In this document: positions 57,522 to 64,000 of the stretch, piece by piece
Layout of the letters: each line of letters starts with the position of its first letter
Position numbering within the stretch: position 1 is the first letter of the stretch
From: Corynebacterium riegelii
GTDB lineage: Bacteria; Actinomycetota; Actinomycetes; Mycobacteriales; Mycobacteriaceae
DNA length: 64,000 nucleotides
NCBI RefSeq assembly: GCF_016728505.1
Contig: NZ_CP068159.1
Location: forward strand, 1,612,001-1,676,000
Direction of reading: 5' to 3'
The notes under the pieces: model-generated
Seen by the model: the letters and a program-made list of their open reading frames with translations, nothing else
Told to the model about the DNA's origin: nothing
Databases searched by the model: none
Program-made: the position numbers and the translations under genes

Positions 57522-60158
57522 ATGCAGATCCACGCACTGGAACTGACCAACTTCCGCGCTGTTGAACACTTGCGCCTTGATGAGCTTCCTGAGCGCGGCG
57601 TCATTGTCATCCACGGTGAGAATGAGGCGGGTAAGTCGACCATCTTGGACGCGATTGATTTGGTGCTCAACCAACGCCACGGCTCTAGGCGGAAAGAGGT
57701 CAAAGCTGTAGCACCTGCGGGGAGGGATGTGGGCCCAGAGGTGCAACTGACGGCAACGGTGGGTGACACCACGTTTACCGTGCATAAGCGGTGGATGAAG
57801 TCCCCGATGTCTGAGCTGCGCATCACAGTACCGGCGCACAAGAACTTTTCGGGCCGTGAGGCAGACGATCAGCTTGAACACTTGCTTGACCAGCACTTGG
57901 ACCGCGAGCTGGCCGAGACGCTGTTTCTGCGCCAGGGGGAACTGGACCCAGGCTTGCAGGCGGCAGGGATCGCCTCCATTACCGCGGCGTTGGAAGAGGA
58001 GTCCGGTACCCAGGCCGCTGGCGTTGAAGACACCGCGCTGATGGCCGCGGTGGAGGAAGAATACGCACGCTACTGGGATGCACGAGGTAAACCGAAGGCC
58101 GCGTTTACCGCGAAAAAGACTGCGGCAGATGAGGCAGCGGAGGAGCACACGCGCTTGCGCGACCAGGAAGCGCAACTGTCCCGGTATGTGGAGGAGGTTG
58201 CGCGCAAGCAAGAGGAGATTGCGCAGGCAAAGGCTGAGCTGCCCGCAGCCGAGAAAGAGGTTGAAACGCGCGAAGCAGAAGCAAGGCAGGCGCGTGAGCT
58301 GGGGGAGCGGGTTGAAGCGGCAGCAGAGACGCTGCGGCAGGCAACGGTCACGCTGACTCGTGCGGAAGGCGACGTGCAGCAACGCGAGGCACTGCAGGAG
58401 CGCGTGACTGCGCTGCGCACAGAGGCTGAAAGTTTAGCGGCGCAGCTTGAGCCGGCTCGTGAGGCGGCAGAGACCGAAGGTGCGCGTTTGGAAGAGCTGG
58501 TGGCGCAGCGGGAGGTGGCGAAGAAACGGGTGAGTGATGCGCGTGTGGCAACGAAGCGCGCGGCGCGAGTGTGTGACCTGGTGCGTGCCCGTACAGAGCT
58601 TGCGGCTGGTAACGAGCGTTTGCTGCGTATTGCCGAGGCGGAGAAGACTTACACCGAGCTTTTGGAGGCGTCGCCTCGCCGGACTGTGACGGATGCGGAT
58701 ATCCGCGCCATCGAAGAGGCAGAGGCCGAAGTTGCAGTGCAGCAGCGCCTCCTTGAGGCCTCCGCTGCGAAGTTGGACATCACCGCAACTGGTGCCACGG
58801 TGGTTGTAGACGGCGAGGAGTTGGCCGTTGACGGCACGACCTCTGTCGGCGTGTTCGACGGCACAGAGCTGCAGTTTGGGGACGTCACCGTGGTCTACCG
58901 CGCCGCACAGGGGCAGCGCGACCCGCGCGAAGCAGCAGATGAGGCGAAACGTGAGCTCGACGAGCTTTTGGAGGCTGTCGGCTGCGAAACACTGAAGGAG
59001 GCGCGCGATGCTCGCGATGCGCATGCCTCCCATGCGTCAGCGTTGGCTGGGGCCAAGCAACGTCTTGATGATGTGCTGGCAGGCAGCGACATTGCTGCGT
59101 TGCGCTCAGCCCAGACGGCACTTGAGGCGACGGTGGAAGAGCTGGAGCAGGAGCTGGATACACCGGCAGATTTCAGCGAGGCACAGGCGCAAGAGGCTGT
59201 GGATGCGGCAGATGCGGAGCTTGCCAAGGCGGAGCAGGACGCGGAAACCGCAGAAGCCGCCGCGAAGCCATTTGCGGACCGTAAGGCTGCCGAAGCGTTG
59301 ACGGTGCTGACCACCAGGTTGGAAGCGAAACAGTCTGAGTGTGCAGATGCTCAAGCGAACCTGGATGCTGCAGAAACTGCTACTACCCAAGACTCGCTCA
59401 CGATCGCGCTGGAGACTGCACGCGCAGCGGTTGTGGAGGCAAACGCCACGCACGAGTCCTTAGCTGCTCAGCTTGCAGACGCTGACCCGGACACGGCCAC
59501 GCTGCTGCTTGCAGGTGCGAAAAACCGTGCTACTAGCCTGCAGGAACGTATGCAGTCGGCGGATAAGCGTATTGCGGAGCTGCACAGCTACATCGAGCTT
59601 GCCGCCGGTACCGCGCAGCGTGCGGACTTAGCTGAGGCGAAGCTTGAGGCAGCTAACGCGGAGCTCGCGCGCACCACCAGGCGTGCAGAGGCAGCTCGTC
59701 TGCTGCGCGACACGATGGTTGCGCACCGTGATACCGCACGTGCTCGTTACACCGCACCGTTTAATGAGGCACTTCGCAACCACGCCCGTGTCCTGTTTGG
59801 CCCGAGTGTGGACTTCAATTTTGGCGACGCATTAGACATTGTGGACCGGACTGTGGACGGCACCACCGTGGCGCTGAGCGAACTGTCTGGCGGTACGAAG
59901 GAGCAGCTGGCGCTTCTCACCCGCTTCGCTATCGCGGATCTGGTTACAGCAACGGGCGATACTGCGCCGGTGCCGGTGATTGTGGACGACGCCTTGGGTG
60001 CCACCGACCCTGAGCGGCTTACCCGCATGAACTTGCTGTTTGACCAGGTGGGGCAGAAGGCTCAGGTGTTTGTGTTGACCTGCTTCCCGCAACGCTTTGA
60101 CAGGGTTGGTGCGGTACGCAGATACGCCATGGAAGAACTCAAGACCCAGCAGAGCTAG
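57522..60158 (+). CDS. SbcC/Rad50-like AAA ATPase (YhaN type)
   Basis: 878-aa SMC-like ATPase. N-terminal Walker A GENEAGKSTILDAI (32-45), long Glu/Ala/Arg-rich coiled coils (about 200-360 and 470-740), then the signature ELSGGTKEQLALLTRF and Walker B VIVDDALGATDP near the C-terminus. The Rad50/SbcC zinc hook CxxC at the coil apex is missing, so it is closer to YhaN. The globular mid-part (about 395-470, ATGATVVVDGEELAVDGTTS) interrupts the coil. Should pair with the preceding nuclease. Confidence 0.87.
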   Translation: MQIHALELTNFRAVEHLRLDELPERGVIVIHGENEAGKSTILDAIDLVLNQRHGSRRKEVKAVAPAGRDVGPEVQLTATVGDTTFTVHKRWMKSPMSELRITVPAHKNFSGREADDQLEHLLDQHLDRELAETLFLRQGELDPGLQAAGIASITAALEEESGTQAAGVEDTALMAAVEEEYARYWDARGKPKAAFTAKKTAADEAAEEHTRLRDQEAQLSRYVEEVARKQEEIAQAKAELPAAEKEVETREAEARQARELGERVEAAAETLRQATVTLTRAEGDVQQREALQERVTALRTEAESLAAQLEPAREAAETEGARLEELVAQREVAKKRVSDARVATKRAARVCDLVRARTELAAGNERLLRIAEAEKTYTELLEASPRRTVTDADIRAIEEAEAEVAVQQRLLEASAAKLDITATGATVVVDGEELAVDGTTSVGVFDGTELQFGDVTVVYRAAQGQRDPREAADEAKRELDELLEAVGCETLKEARDARDAHASHASALAGAKQRLDDVLAGSDIAALRSAQTALEATVEELEQELDTPADFSEAQAQEAVDAADAELAKAEQDAETAEAAAKPFADRKAAEALTVLTTRLEAKQSECADAQANLDAAETATTQDSLTIALETARAAVVEANATHESLAAQLADADPDTATLLLAGAKNRATSLQERMQSADKRIAELHSYIELAAGTAQRADLAEAKLEAANAELARTTRRAEAARLLRDTMVAHRDTARARYTAPFNEALRNHARVLFGPSVDFNFGDALDIVDRTVDGTTVALSELSGGTKEQLALLTRFAIADLVTATGDTAPVPVIVDDALGATDPERLTRMNLLFDQVGQKAQVFVLTCFPQRFDRVGAVRRYAMEELKTQQS

Positions 60159-60206
60159 CTGCCGGGTCTTGAGTCTGGAGGGGAAATAAGGCTTAGTTTG
60201 CCTTTG

Positions 60207-60743
60207 TTAGTCAGCCTTGACTGCGGAGCCTTCGATCTCCACCTTGATCTCCTTGGACAGGAGCACGCCACCGGAGTTCATCGGTGCGTTGAAGTCGATG
60301 CCGAACTCGGTGCGGTCAATCGTGGTGTTTGCCTCAAAGCCCCAGCGGGTCTCGCCCGTCGGTGCTTCTTCCACGCCGAAGGTTTCAACGTTGAGGGTAA
60401 CCGGCTTGGTGGTGTCCTTAATGGTCAGGTCACCGGTCAGGGTGCCGTTGCCGGAAGCGTCTACGTTGACCTCGGTGGAGGTGAAGGTGATCTCCGGGTA
60501 TGCGTCGGTGTTAAAGAAGTCCTCGGTGCGCAGGTGCGCATCGCGGTCAGCGTTGCGGGTATCCGCAGAAGCAGCCTGGATGGTGGCCGTTGCTTTGGAG
60601 TCTGCGATGTTCTCCGCAACGGTGATGGTGGAGTTGAAATCATTAAACGTGCCACGCACCTTGGACACCATCGCGTGGCGTACCACGAAGCCGATGGTGG
60701 AGTGGGTGGTGTCTAGATTCCAGGTTCCAGTCAATGCAGTCAT
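60207..60743 (-). CDS. YceI family lipid-binding-like protein
   Basis: 178-aa lipocalin-like beta-barrel that binds polyisoprenoid chains in known relatives. It starts MTALTGTWNLDTTHSTIGFV with no signal peptide, hence cytoplasmic here. Later DFFNTDAYPEITFTSTEVNV and TLTGDLTIKDTTKPVTLNVE are family signatures. ATG 60743 follows AAAGGA. Divergent from a MarR regulator, which probably controls it, with an 18-bp palindrome in between. Confidence 0.92.
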   Translation of the reverse strand: MTALTGTWNLDTTHSTIGFVVRHAMVSKVRGTFNDFNSTITVAENIADSKATATIQAASADTRNADRDAHLRTEDFFNTDAYPEITFTSTEVNVDASGNGTLTGDLTIKDTTKPVTLNVETFGVEEAPTGETRWGFEANTTIDRTEFGIDFNAPMNSGGVLLSKEIKVEIEGSAVKAD

Positions 60744-60794
60744 TGTGTGATTCCTTTCGTGTGTTTTTGCTCTGGCTGGCCCCACCGTACACGT

Positions 60795-60812
60795 TTGGTG
60801 ACGCGTCACCAA
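60795..60812. promoter_or_regulatory. 18-bp perfect palindrome, probable MarR operator
   Basis: TTGGTGACGCGTCACCAA reads the same on both strands. It lies about 52 bp before the yceI start and 74 bp before marR. Confidence 0.65.
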
Positions 60813-60872
60813 TTAATATGTGACACAGCACCCACTTTCCCAGCAAATTCCTAATTGCCTACATATATAAAG

Positions 60873-60878
60873 TAAGCT
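60873..60878 (+). promoter_or_regulatory. -10 box TAAGCT of the marR gene
   Basis: TANNNT hexamer 7 nt before ATG 60886; leaderless. Confidence 0.45.
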
Positions 60879-60885
60879 TTCCGAT

Positions 60886-61365
60886 ATGCCTGCAGAAACT
60901 CAATGGTTGAACGAAGACGAGCAACGCCTTTGGCGTCTCATGCTCACTGCGTCCAACAAGATTGCGCGTGGCATGGATGAGACGTTGCAGGCAAAGTCGG
61001 GCCTGTCTGCACCCGAGTATTCCGTGCTCGTCGCCCTGTCTGAGGCGCCAGAAATGCAGCTTCGCCTCCGACAACTCTGTGAAAATTTGGGGTGGGACCG
61101 CTCGCGCACCTCTCACCAGGTAACCCGCATGGCTAAGCGGGGCTTGGTGGAGAAGAAGCGCAGCCCAGGCGACGCCCGAGGCGTGCTGGTCTCGTTGACC
61201 GATGAGGGCGTGGAGCGTCTGGAAGCGGCAGTGCCAGGCCACGTGAACTATGTTCGCCAGGCTGTGTTTGACCCAACTAGGGAAGTTGACCGCGAGGCTG
61301 TGGAGAAGTTTCTGCAGGCCTTGGTGGACCTTCCGCTGCCAGAGACCTCTAATAGCAACAGCTAA
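60886..61365 (+). CDS. MarR-family transcriptional regulator
   Basis: 159-aa winged-helix repressor. The winged helix is seen in [20 protein letters not shown] (recognition helix), [20 protein letters not shown] and the wing [14 protein letters not shown]. The N-terminal helix [20 protein letters not shown] forms the dimer interface. The likely target is the YceI gene and itself, via the palindrome at 60795-60812. The ligand is not evident. Confidence 0.92.
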   Translation: MPAETQWLNEDEQRLWRLMLTASNKIARGMDETLQAKSGLSAPEYSVLVALSEAPEMQLRLRQLCENLGWDRSRTSHQVTRMAKRGLVEKKRSPGDARGVLVSLTDEGVERLEAAVPGHVNYVRQAVFDPTREVDREAVEKFLQALVDLPLPETSNSNS

Positions 61366-61439
61366 CCGTTGTCCTGGCGGGCAAACGCGCCTTTAATGGG
61401 GAAGTGGGAACTACCCCAAGCAACCGAAAGGAATACGCA

Positions 61440-61664
61440 ATGTCGTCTCCATACCCGCAGTTTTCCAACAACCAGCCGCAGCGCCGCCTGACCCGTTCCA
61501 TGACGGACAAGATGCTCGCCGGCGTCTGCGGCGGTATTGCCAGCTACTTCAACGTTGATCCGACCTTGGTGCGCATCGTGTTTGTCGTGCTCGCCCTAGC
61601 CGGCGTGTTGCCGGGCCTTCTGGCGTATCTGATTGGCTGGGTAGTTATTCCGGCTGAATTCTAG
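61440..61664 (+). CDS. PspC-domain small membrane protein
   Basis: 74-aa protein with one PspC domain: [20 protein letters not shown] (amphipathic start), [20 protein letters not shown] and the [16 protein letters not shown] end. Stress-response membrane family. ATG 61440 follows AAAGGA. Its stop abuts the stop of the convergent PH-domain gene. Confidence 0.9.
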   Translation: MSSPYPQFSNNQPQRRLTRSMTDKMLAGVCGGIASYFNVDPTLVRIVFVVLALAGVLPGLLAYLIGWVVIPAEF

Positions 61665-62123
61665 CTAGGTTCTGGCCTGGATCAGGTGTATGGCCTGATC
61701 CACATCACTGACCGCCACCACGCAATCATCCGAGGTGCGCGTGTGAATGCGGATAACGGGCCCGCCGAGGGTGAACGCGTCAGCGTCATCAACCCGCCAT
61801 GGCTGCCCGGCAAGTAGTGCCACTCCCATGAACATGGTCAGCGGCACGCGCGGTGCGGGTGTTACCTCCACAATGTCGGCGTAGGGGATTCGCCTTGACC
61901 GGTTGTGTAAGCGTACCGTCAACGCGTCGGTATCAAGCTTGAGCACTATTTTCTGCCGCAAGATCCACACCGTCCATGCAACGTAGAGCGCTGCAATGGC
62001 CACGCCCCACCTGCCGGTGTTGGCAAAGGCGACTAAGCCTGCGGCGAATGTTGCTACGCCAGTCAGGAGGACTGCGGGCCAGCCGGCGGTTCGCCGGATA
62101 AGTGTCTGTGTGGGCGCACTCAC
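61665..62123 (-). CDS. PH-domain membrane protein
   Basis: 152-aa protein with two N-terminal helices (AGWPAVLLTGVATFAAGLVA and WGVAIAALYVAWTVWIL) and a C-terminal bacterial PH-like domain (IVLKLDTDALTVRLHNRSRR, IPYADIVEVTPAPR). Family of actinobacterial low-molecular-weight antigens; function unknown. GTG 62123 overlaps the TGA of the YhfC gene, so they are translated together; a longer reading to 62165 runs inside that gene. Confidence 0.8.
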   Translation of the reverse strand: MSAPTQTLIRRTAGWPAVLLTGVATFAAGLVAFANTGRWGVAIAALYVAWTVWILRQKIVLKLDTDALTVRLHNRSRRIPYADIVEVTPAPRVPLTMFMGVALLAGQPWRVDDADAFTLGGPVIRIHTRTSDDCVVAVSDVDQAIHLIQART

Positions 62124-62884
62124 GCAAGGGCCTCCTTCTTTAGCGGACCTGCAATAACTGCCCACAAGCCCATGGCAGTAAACGCGGTGAGCAGGGCGTA
62201 CATAACACCTAGGCCGTAGGGTGCACTGATGACAGTAACGGCATTAAACACAATGTGCGCCGTCACGGCCAGAAGCCACAGCTGCCAGCGGCGCTCACGC
62301 ACCGCGCGCAGCACAATGAGTGTGAACACCACATGCGCAGTAATCGCCAGCACGCGTTCGTACCATCCCGCGGCAAGCAGGCCGAGACCCATGTTCTGCA
62401 GGGCATCCATTTGTTGGTCGAAGGCGTCGATGGCGGTGGCGTCGCCAGTCTGGGCAACCTGTATGCGCAGCATTTCACCGTTGGTGAGCAGCATGATGTT
62501 GGTTGCCAGGGCAGAAGAGAAGAGGAGCAGCGCCTCGATGCCGCCGTGGCCCAAGCCAAAGCCCACGCCATCGCGCCAAGAGCGGGTGTTCTTCGCCCAA
62601 TACCGCAGCACGACCCAGCGTGTGGTTTCCTCAAACAGGCCGGAGGTTGCCACCATCAAAATAACGGTTGCCGTTGCTGCGGTGGCCGGGTCCATCACCC
62701 GGCTAAACACCAGTTGCAGCGGCACCACCAGGGTCATCCTGACCACCTGGGAGAGGGGGAATGCAAGAGCGCCCCAGCCTAACGACGCCCACGTAAACCC
62801 CAACTTCCACCTCCCCACAAACCAGGCGAGGAGGACTCCCACGACTACGACGGCAAACTGCACAACGACAAGACCAAACGTCAT
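62120..62884 (-). CDS. YhfC-family intramembrane metalloprotease-like protein
   Basis: 254-aa membrane protein with about seven helices. The conserved ATSGLFEETTRWVVLRYWAK (Glu-Glu) and VGFGLGHGGIEALLL (His, Glu) and the late ITAHVVFT/VTAHIVFNA histidines match YhfC/CPBP-related proteases and give the expected zinc-binding residues. Target unknown. ATG 62884 has TATCGT 7 nt upstream; first gene of a two-gene unit with the PH-domain protein. Confidence 0.82.
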   Translation of the reverse strand: MTFGLVVVQFAVVVVGVLLAWFVGRWKLGFTWASLGWGALAFPLSQVVRMTLVVPLQLVFSRVMDPATAATATVILMVATSGLFEETTRWVVLRYWAKNTRSWRDGVGFGLGHGGIEALLLFSSALATNIMLLTNGEMLRIQVAQTGDATAIDAFDQQMDALQNMGLGLLAAGWYERVLAITAHVVFTLIVLRAVRERRWQLWLLAVTAHIVFNAVTVISAPYGLGVMYALLTAFTAMGLWAVIAGPLKKEALA

Positions 62885-62891
62885 TGTGCCG

Positions 62892-62897
62892 ACGATA
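62892..62897 (-). promoter_or_regulatory. -10 box TATCGT for the YhfC-like gene
   Basis: TANNNT hexamer 7 nt before ATG 62884. Confidence 0.4.
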
Positions 62898-62908
62898 CCG
62901 GCGCGCTA

Positions 62909-63622
62909 CTACTTCAGTGCAGCGAGGTTCCCATCGACGAGTTCGAGCAGATTATCGACGGGGCCAATCACGTCCGCCCGCTTCTCCTTGAGTAGGTGGT
63001 GTACTTCGATGACGCGCCCTGCGAGCGTGGTGAAGCAGATGGAGTGGTGCACATCATCGGGCTGAACGCCTTCAGGTGTAAAACACCTCCACTCAAAGTT
63101 CGGCGTATTTACCGTCTTTTCAACTGGCATGTGATTCTGCGACTCGGTGAAGCCGCGAGCTTTGTCGAAGAAGAACTCCATTTCCGGGTCGTTGACGTTT
63201 GCTAAGGGGTATGGCTCATCATTGTTCAGCGCCATGTATGCCTGAACTGAGGCCATCGTCGGGTCCTCGCGGCGCAAGTATTGGCCCTCGACCGAGTTGA
63301 TATCGGAATCTACGATGAGCTCTTGCGTCTCGTAGCCGTTAAGAGTCTCTAGTGCGCTGAACAGGTCACTGATTGTCACGCCGTCGTAGACCGTGGACGG
63401 ATCGTCGGGGTTGATCAAGGCTTCAGCCAAGTCTTTTGCGTTGGTGCCTTCTGTGCTTTCGCTGCTTGTGCTGGTGTCCGCAGCAGCTGTGGCCGTGGTT
63501 TCGGGTGCCGCCTGCTCGGCAGCAGTGGTAGTCGGCGCGGGGGCGTCGTCCCCGGTGCTTGAACAGCCCACGAGAAGCGCTGCGCTAAGGACGGCCGCAA
63601 CGGAGAGTTTGGTGGTCTTCAT
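62909..63622 (-). CDS. Hypothetical lipoprotein, paralogue of the next gene
   Basis: 237-aa exported lipoprotein: signal MKTTKLSVAAVLSAALLVGC with lipobox LLVGC (Cys 20), then a Thr/Ala/Glu spacer (about 25-62) and a folded domain. The domain ends VNTPNFEWRCFTPEGV, CFTTLAGRVIEVHH and IGPVDNLLELVDGNLAALK. The adjacent gene repeats the same blocks, so this is a tandem duplication. Two Cys (WRC and SICF) could pair. GGAAGG precedes the ATG. Function unknown. Confidence 0.75.
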   Translation of the reverse strand: MKTTKLSVAAVLSAALLVGCSSTGDDAPAPTTTAAEQAAPETTATAAADTSTSSESTEGTNAKDLAEALINPDDPSTVYDGVTISDLFSALETLNGYETQELIVDSDINSVEGQYLRREDPTMASVQAYMALNNDEPYPLANVNDPEMEFFFDKARGFTESQNHMPVEKTVNTPNFEWRCFTPEGVQPDDVHHSICFTTLAGRVIEVHHLLKEKRADVIGPVDNLLELVDGNLAALK

Positions 63623-63657
63623 GTGGTCGAAGCCTTCCTGTATTAAGCATTCCTGAA

Positions 63658-64000
63658 CTAAGCGTTGCCCGATTGAAGCTCCTTCAGCGGAGCGAGGTTG
63701 TTGTCGAGCAGGTCGAGCAGATTATCTGCGGGGCCAACCATCTCAACGTCTTCCTGAACAACCTTGTGCTGGACTTCAATAACTCGCCCGGCGAGCACCG
63801 TGAAGCACGCAGTGTTGTTCGTCTCGCCCATTGGAACGTCCTCAGGGGTGACACACTTCCACTCAAAGTTCGGCGTATTTACCACTTCCTCCACCGGGGT
63901 GAACCCGCTTTCCGTGATCATGCTGTGTACTTGTCCGAGGAAGAACTGCATGTGCGGGTCGTTTACGTTTTCCAGTGGGTGCGGCTCGCCGCTATCGCGT
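63658..64000 (-). CDS. Paralogue of the 62909 lipoprotein (5' end beyond window)
   Basis: C-terminal 113 codons of a gene whose start lies right of the window; the frame is open to the last base (RDSGEPHPLENVNDPHMQFF). Blocks VVNTPNFEWKCVTPEDV, CFTVLAGRVIEVQH and VGPADNLLDLLDNNLAPLK align with the neighbouring lipoprotein. It ends 36 nt upstream of that gene, so the two are probably co-transcribed. Confidence 0.75.
   Translation of the reverse strand, partial: RDSGEPHPLENVNDPHMQFFLGQVHSMITESGFTPVEEVVNTPNFEWKCVTPEDVPMGETNNTACFTVLAGRVIEVQHKVVQEDVEMVGPADNLLDLLDNNLAPLKELQSGNA

Noticed and set aside
1..64000. tRNA, rRNA, CRISPR or prophage genes
   Set aside because: Read for cloverleaf ends, rRNA signatures, repeat-spacer arrays and phage structural genes; none found.

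Overview
The window is a high-GC actinobacterial chromosome segment, almost certainly from a Corynebacterium. The gene order aroP-dapD-dapE-LOG-folP2-gpgS-DivIVA-DUF3117 / glgA-glgC / sigE-anti-sigma-tatB-mrp / odhA-ABC exporter follows the order I remember from C. glutamicum and from the Rv1201c-Rv1248c block of Mycobacterium tuberculosis. Other pointers are the E2-E1 fused OdhA, the actinobacterial GlgA/GlgC pair, and many start codons lying exactly 6-7 nt after a TANNNT -10 box, the usual leaderless arrangement in corynebacteria. I cannot name the species.

Layout. 1-6.1 kb: lysine/cell-wall precursor genes (dapD, dapE), a permease, a LOG-family nucleotide hydrolase, FolP2, GpgS (glucosyl-3-phosphoglycerate synthase), a DivIVA-like protein and a DUF3117 protein. 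6.1-11.5 kb: an RlmA-like methyltransferase, glycogen genes glgA and glgC, and a GH32-like protein downstream of glgA that has lost catalytic motifs. 11.5-15.4 kb: sigE with its zinc anti-sigma factor, tatB, mrp and two envelope proteins. 15.5-26.9 kb: odhA, a four-domain ABC exporter, a frameshifted EcsC-like gene, a carboxylesterase and two uncharacterised genes. 27-32 kb: an MFS transporter, a nucleoside hydrolase and an ECF transporter (S, T and a fused, asymmetric double ATPase).

32-35.5 kb is an accessory island of visibly lower GC. It carries an AAA ATPase with AT-rich upstream repeats, a transposase remnant, and a NaeI-like restriction endonuclease with its cytosine-5 methyltransferase. 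35.5-42.6 kb returns to ordinary genes: three related secreted or lipoprotein-like proteins (one frameshifted), ldh, an amino-acid permease and a DEAD-box helicase.

42.8-49.4 kb is a second low-GC island, a catabolic cluster of aldehyde dehydrogenase and 3-hydroxyisobutyrate-dehydrogenase-like genes diverging from a DUF3100 membrane protein and an M20 amidohydrolase. The DUF3100 gene is split by a complete IS3-family element with a GCA target duplication. 49.5-64 kb holds a secreted HNH nuclease, PutP, a SNF2 helicase-SWIM protein pair, an SbcD/SbcC-like pair, YceI with a divergent MarR regulator, PspC, two membrane proteins and two paralogous lipoprotein-like genes at the edge.

The most unusual signal is a dispersed 20-bp element, GGCGTCGATAAGCAAAAGCC. 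It occurs exactly four times and once at 17/20. It sits both between genes and in frame inside unrelated genes, always in linkers, loops or a signal peptide. No tRNA, rRNA or CRISPR array was seen.
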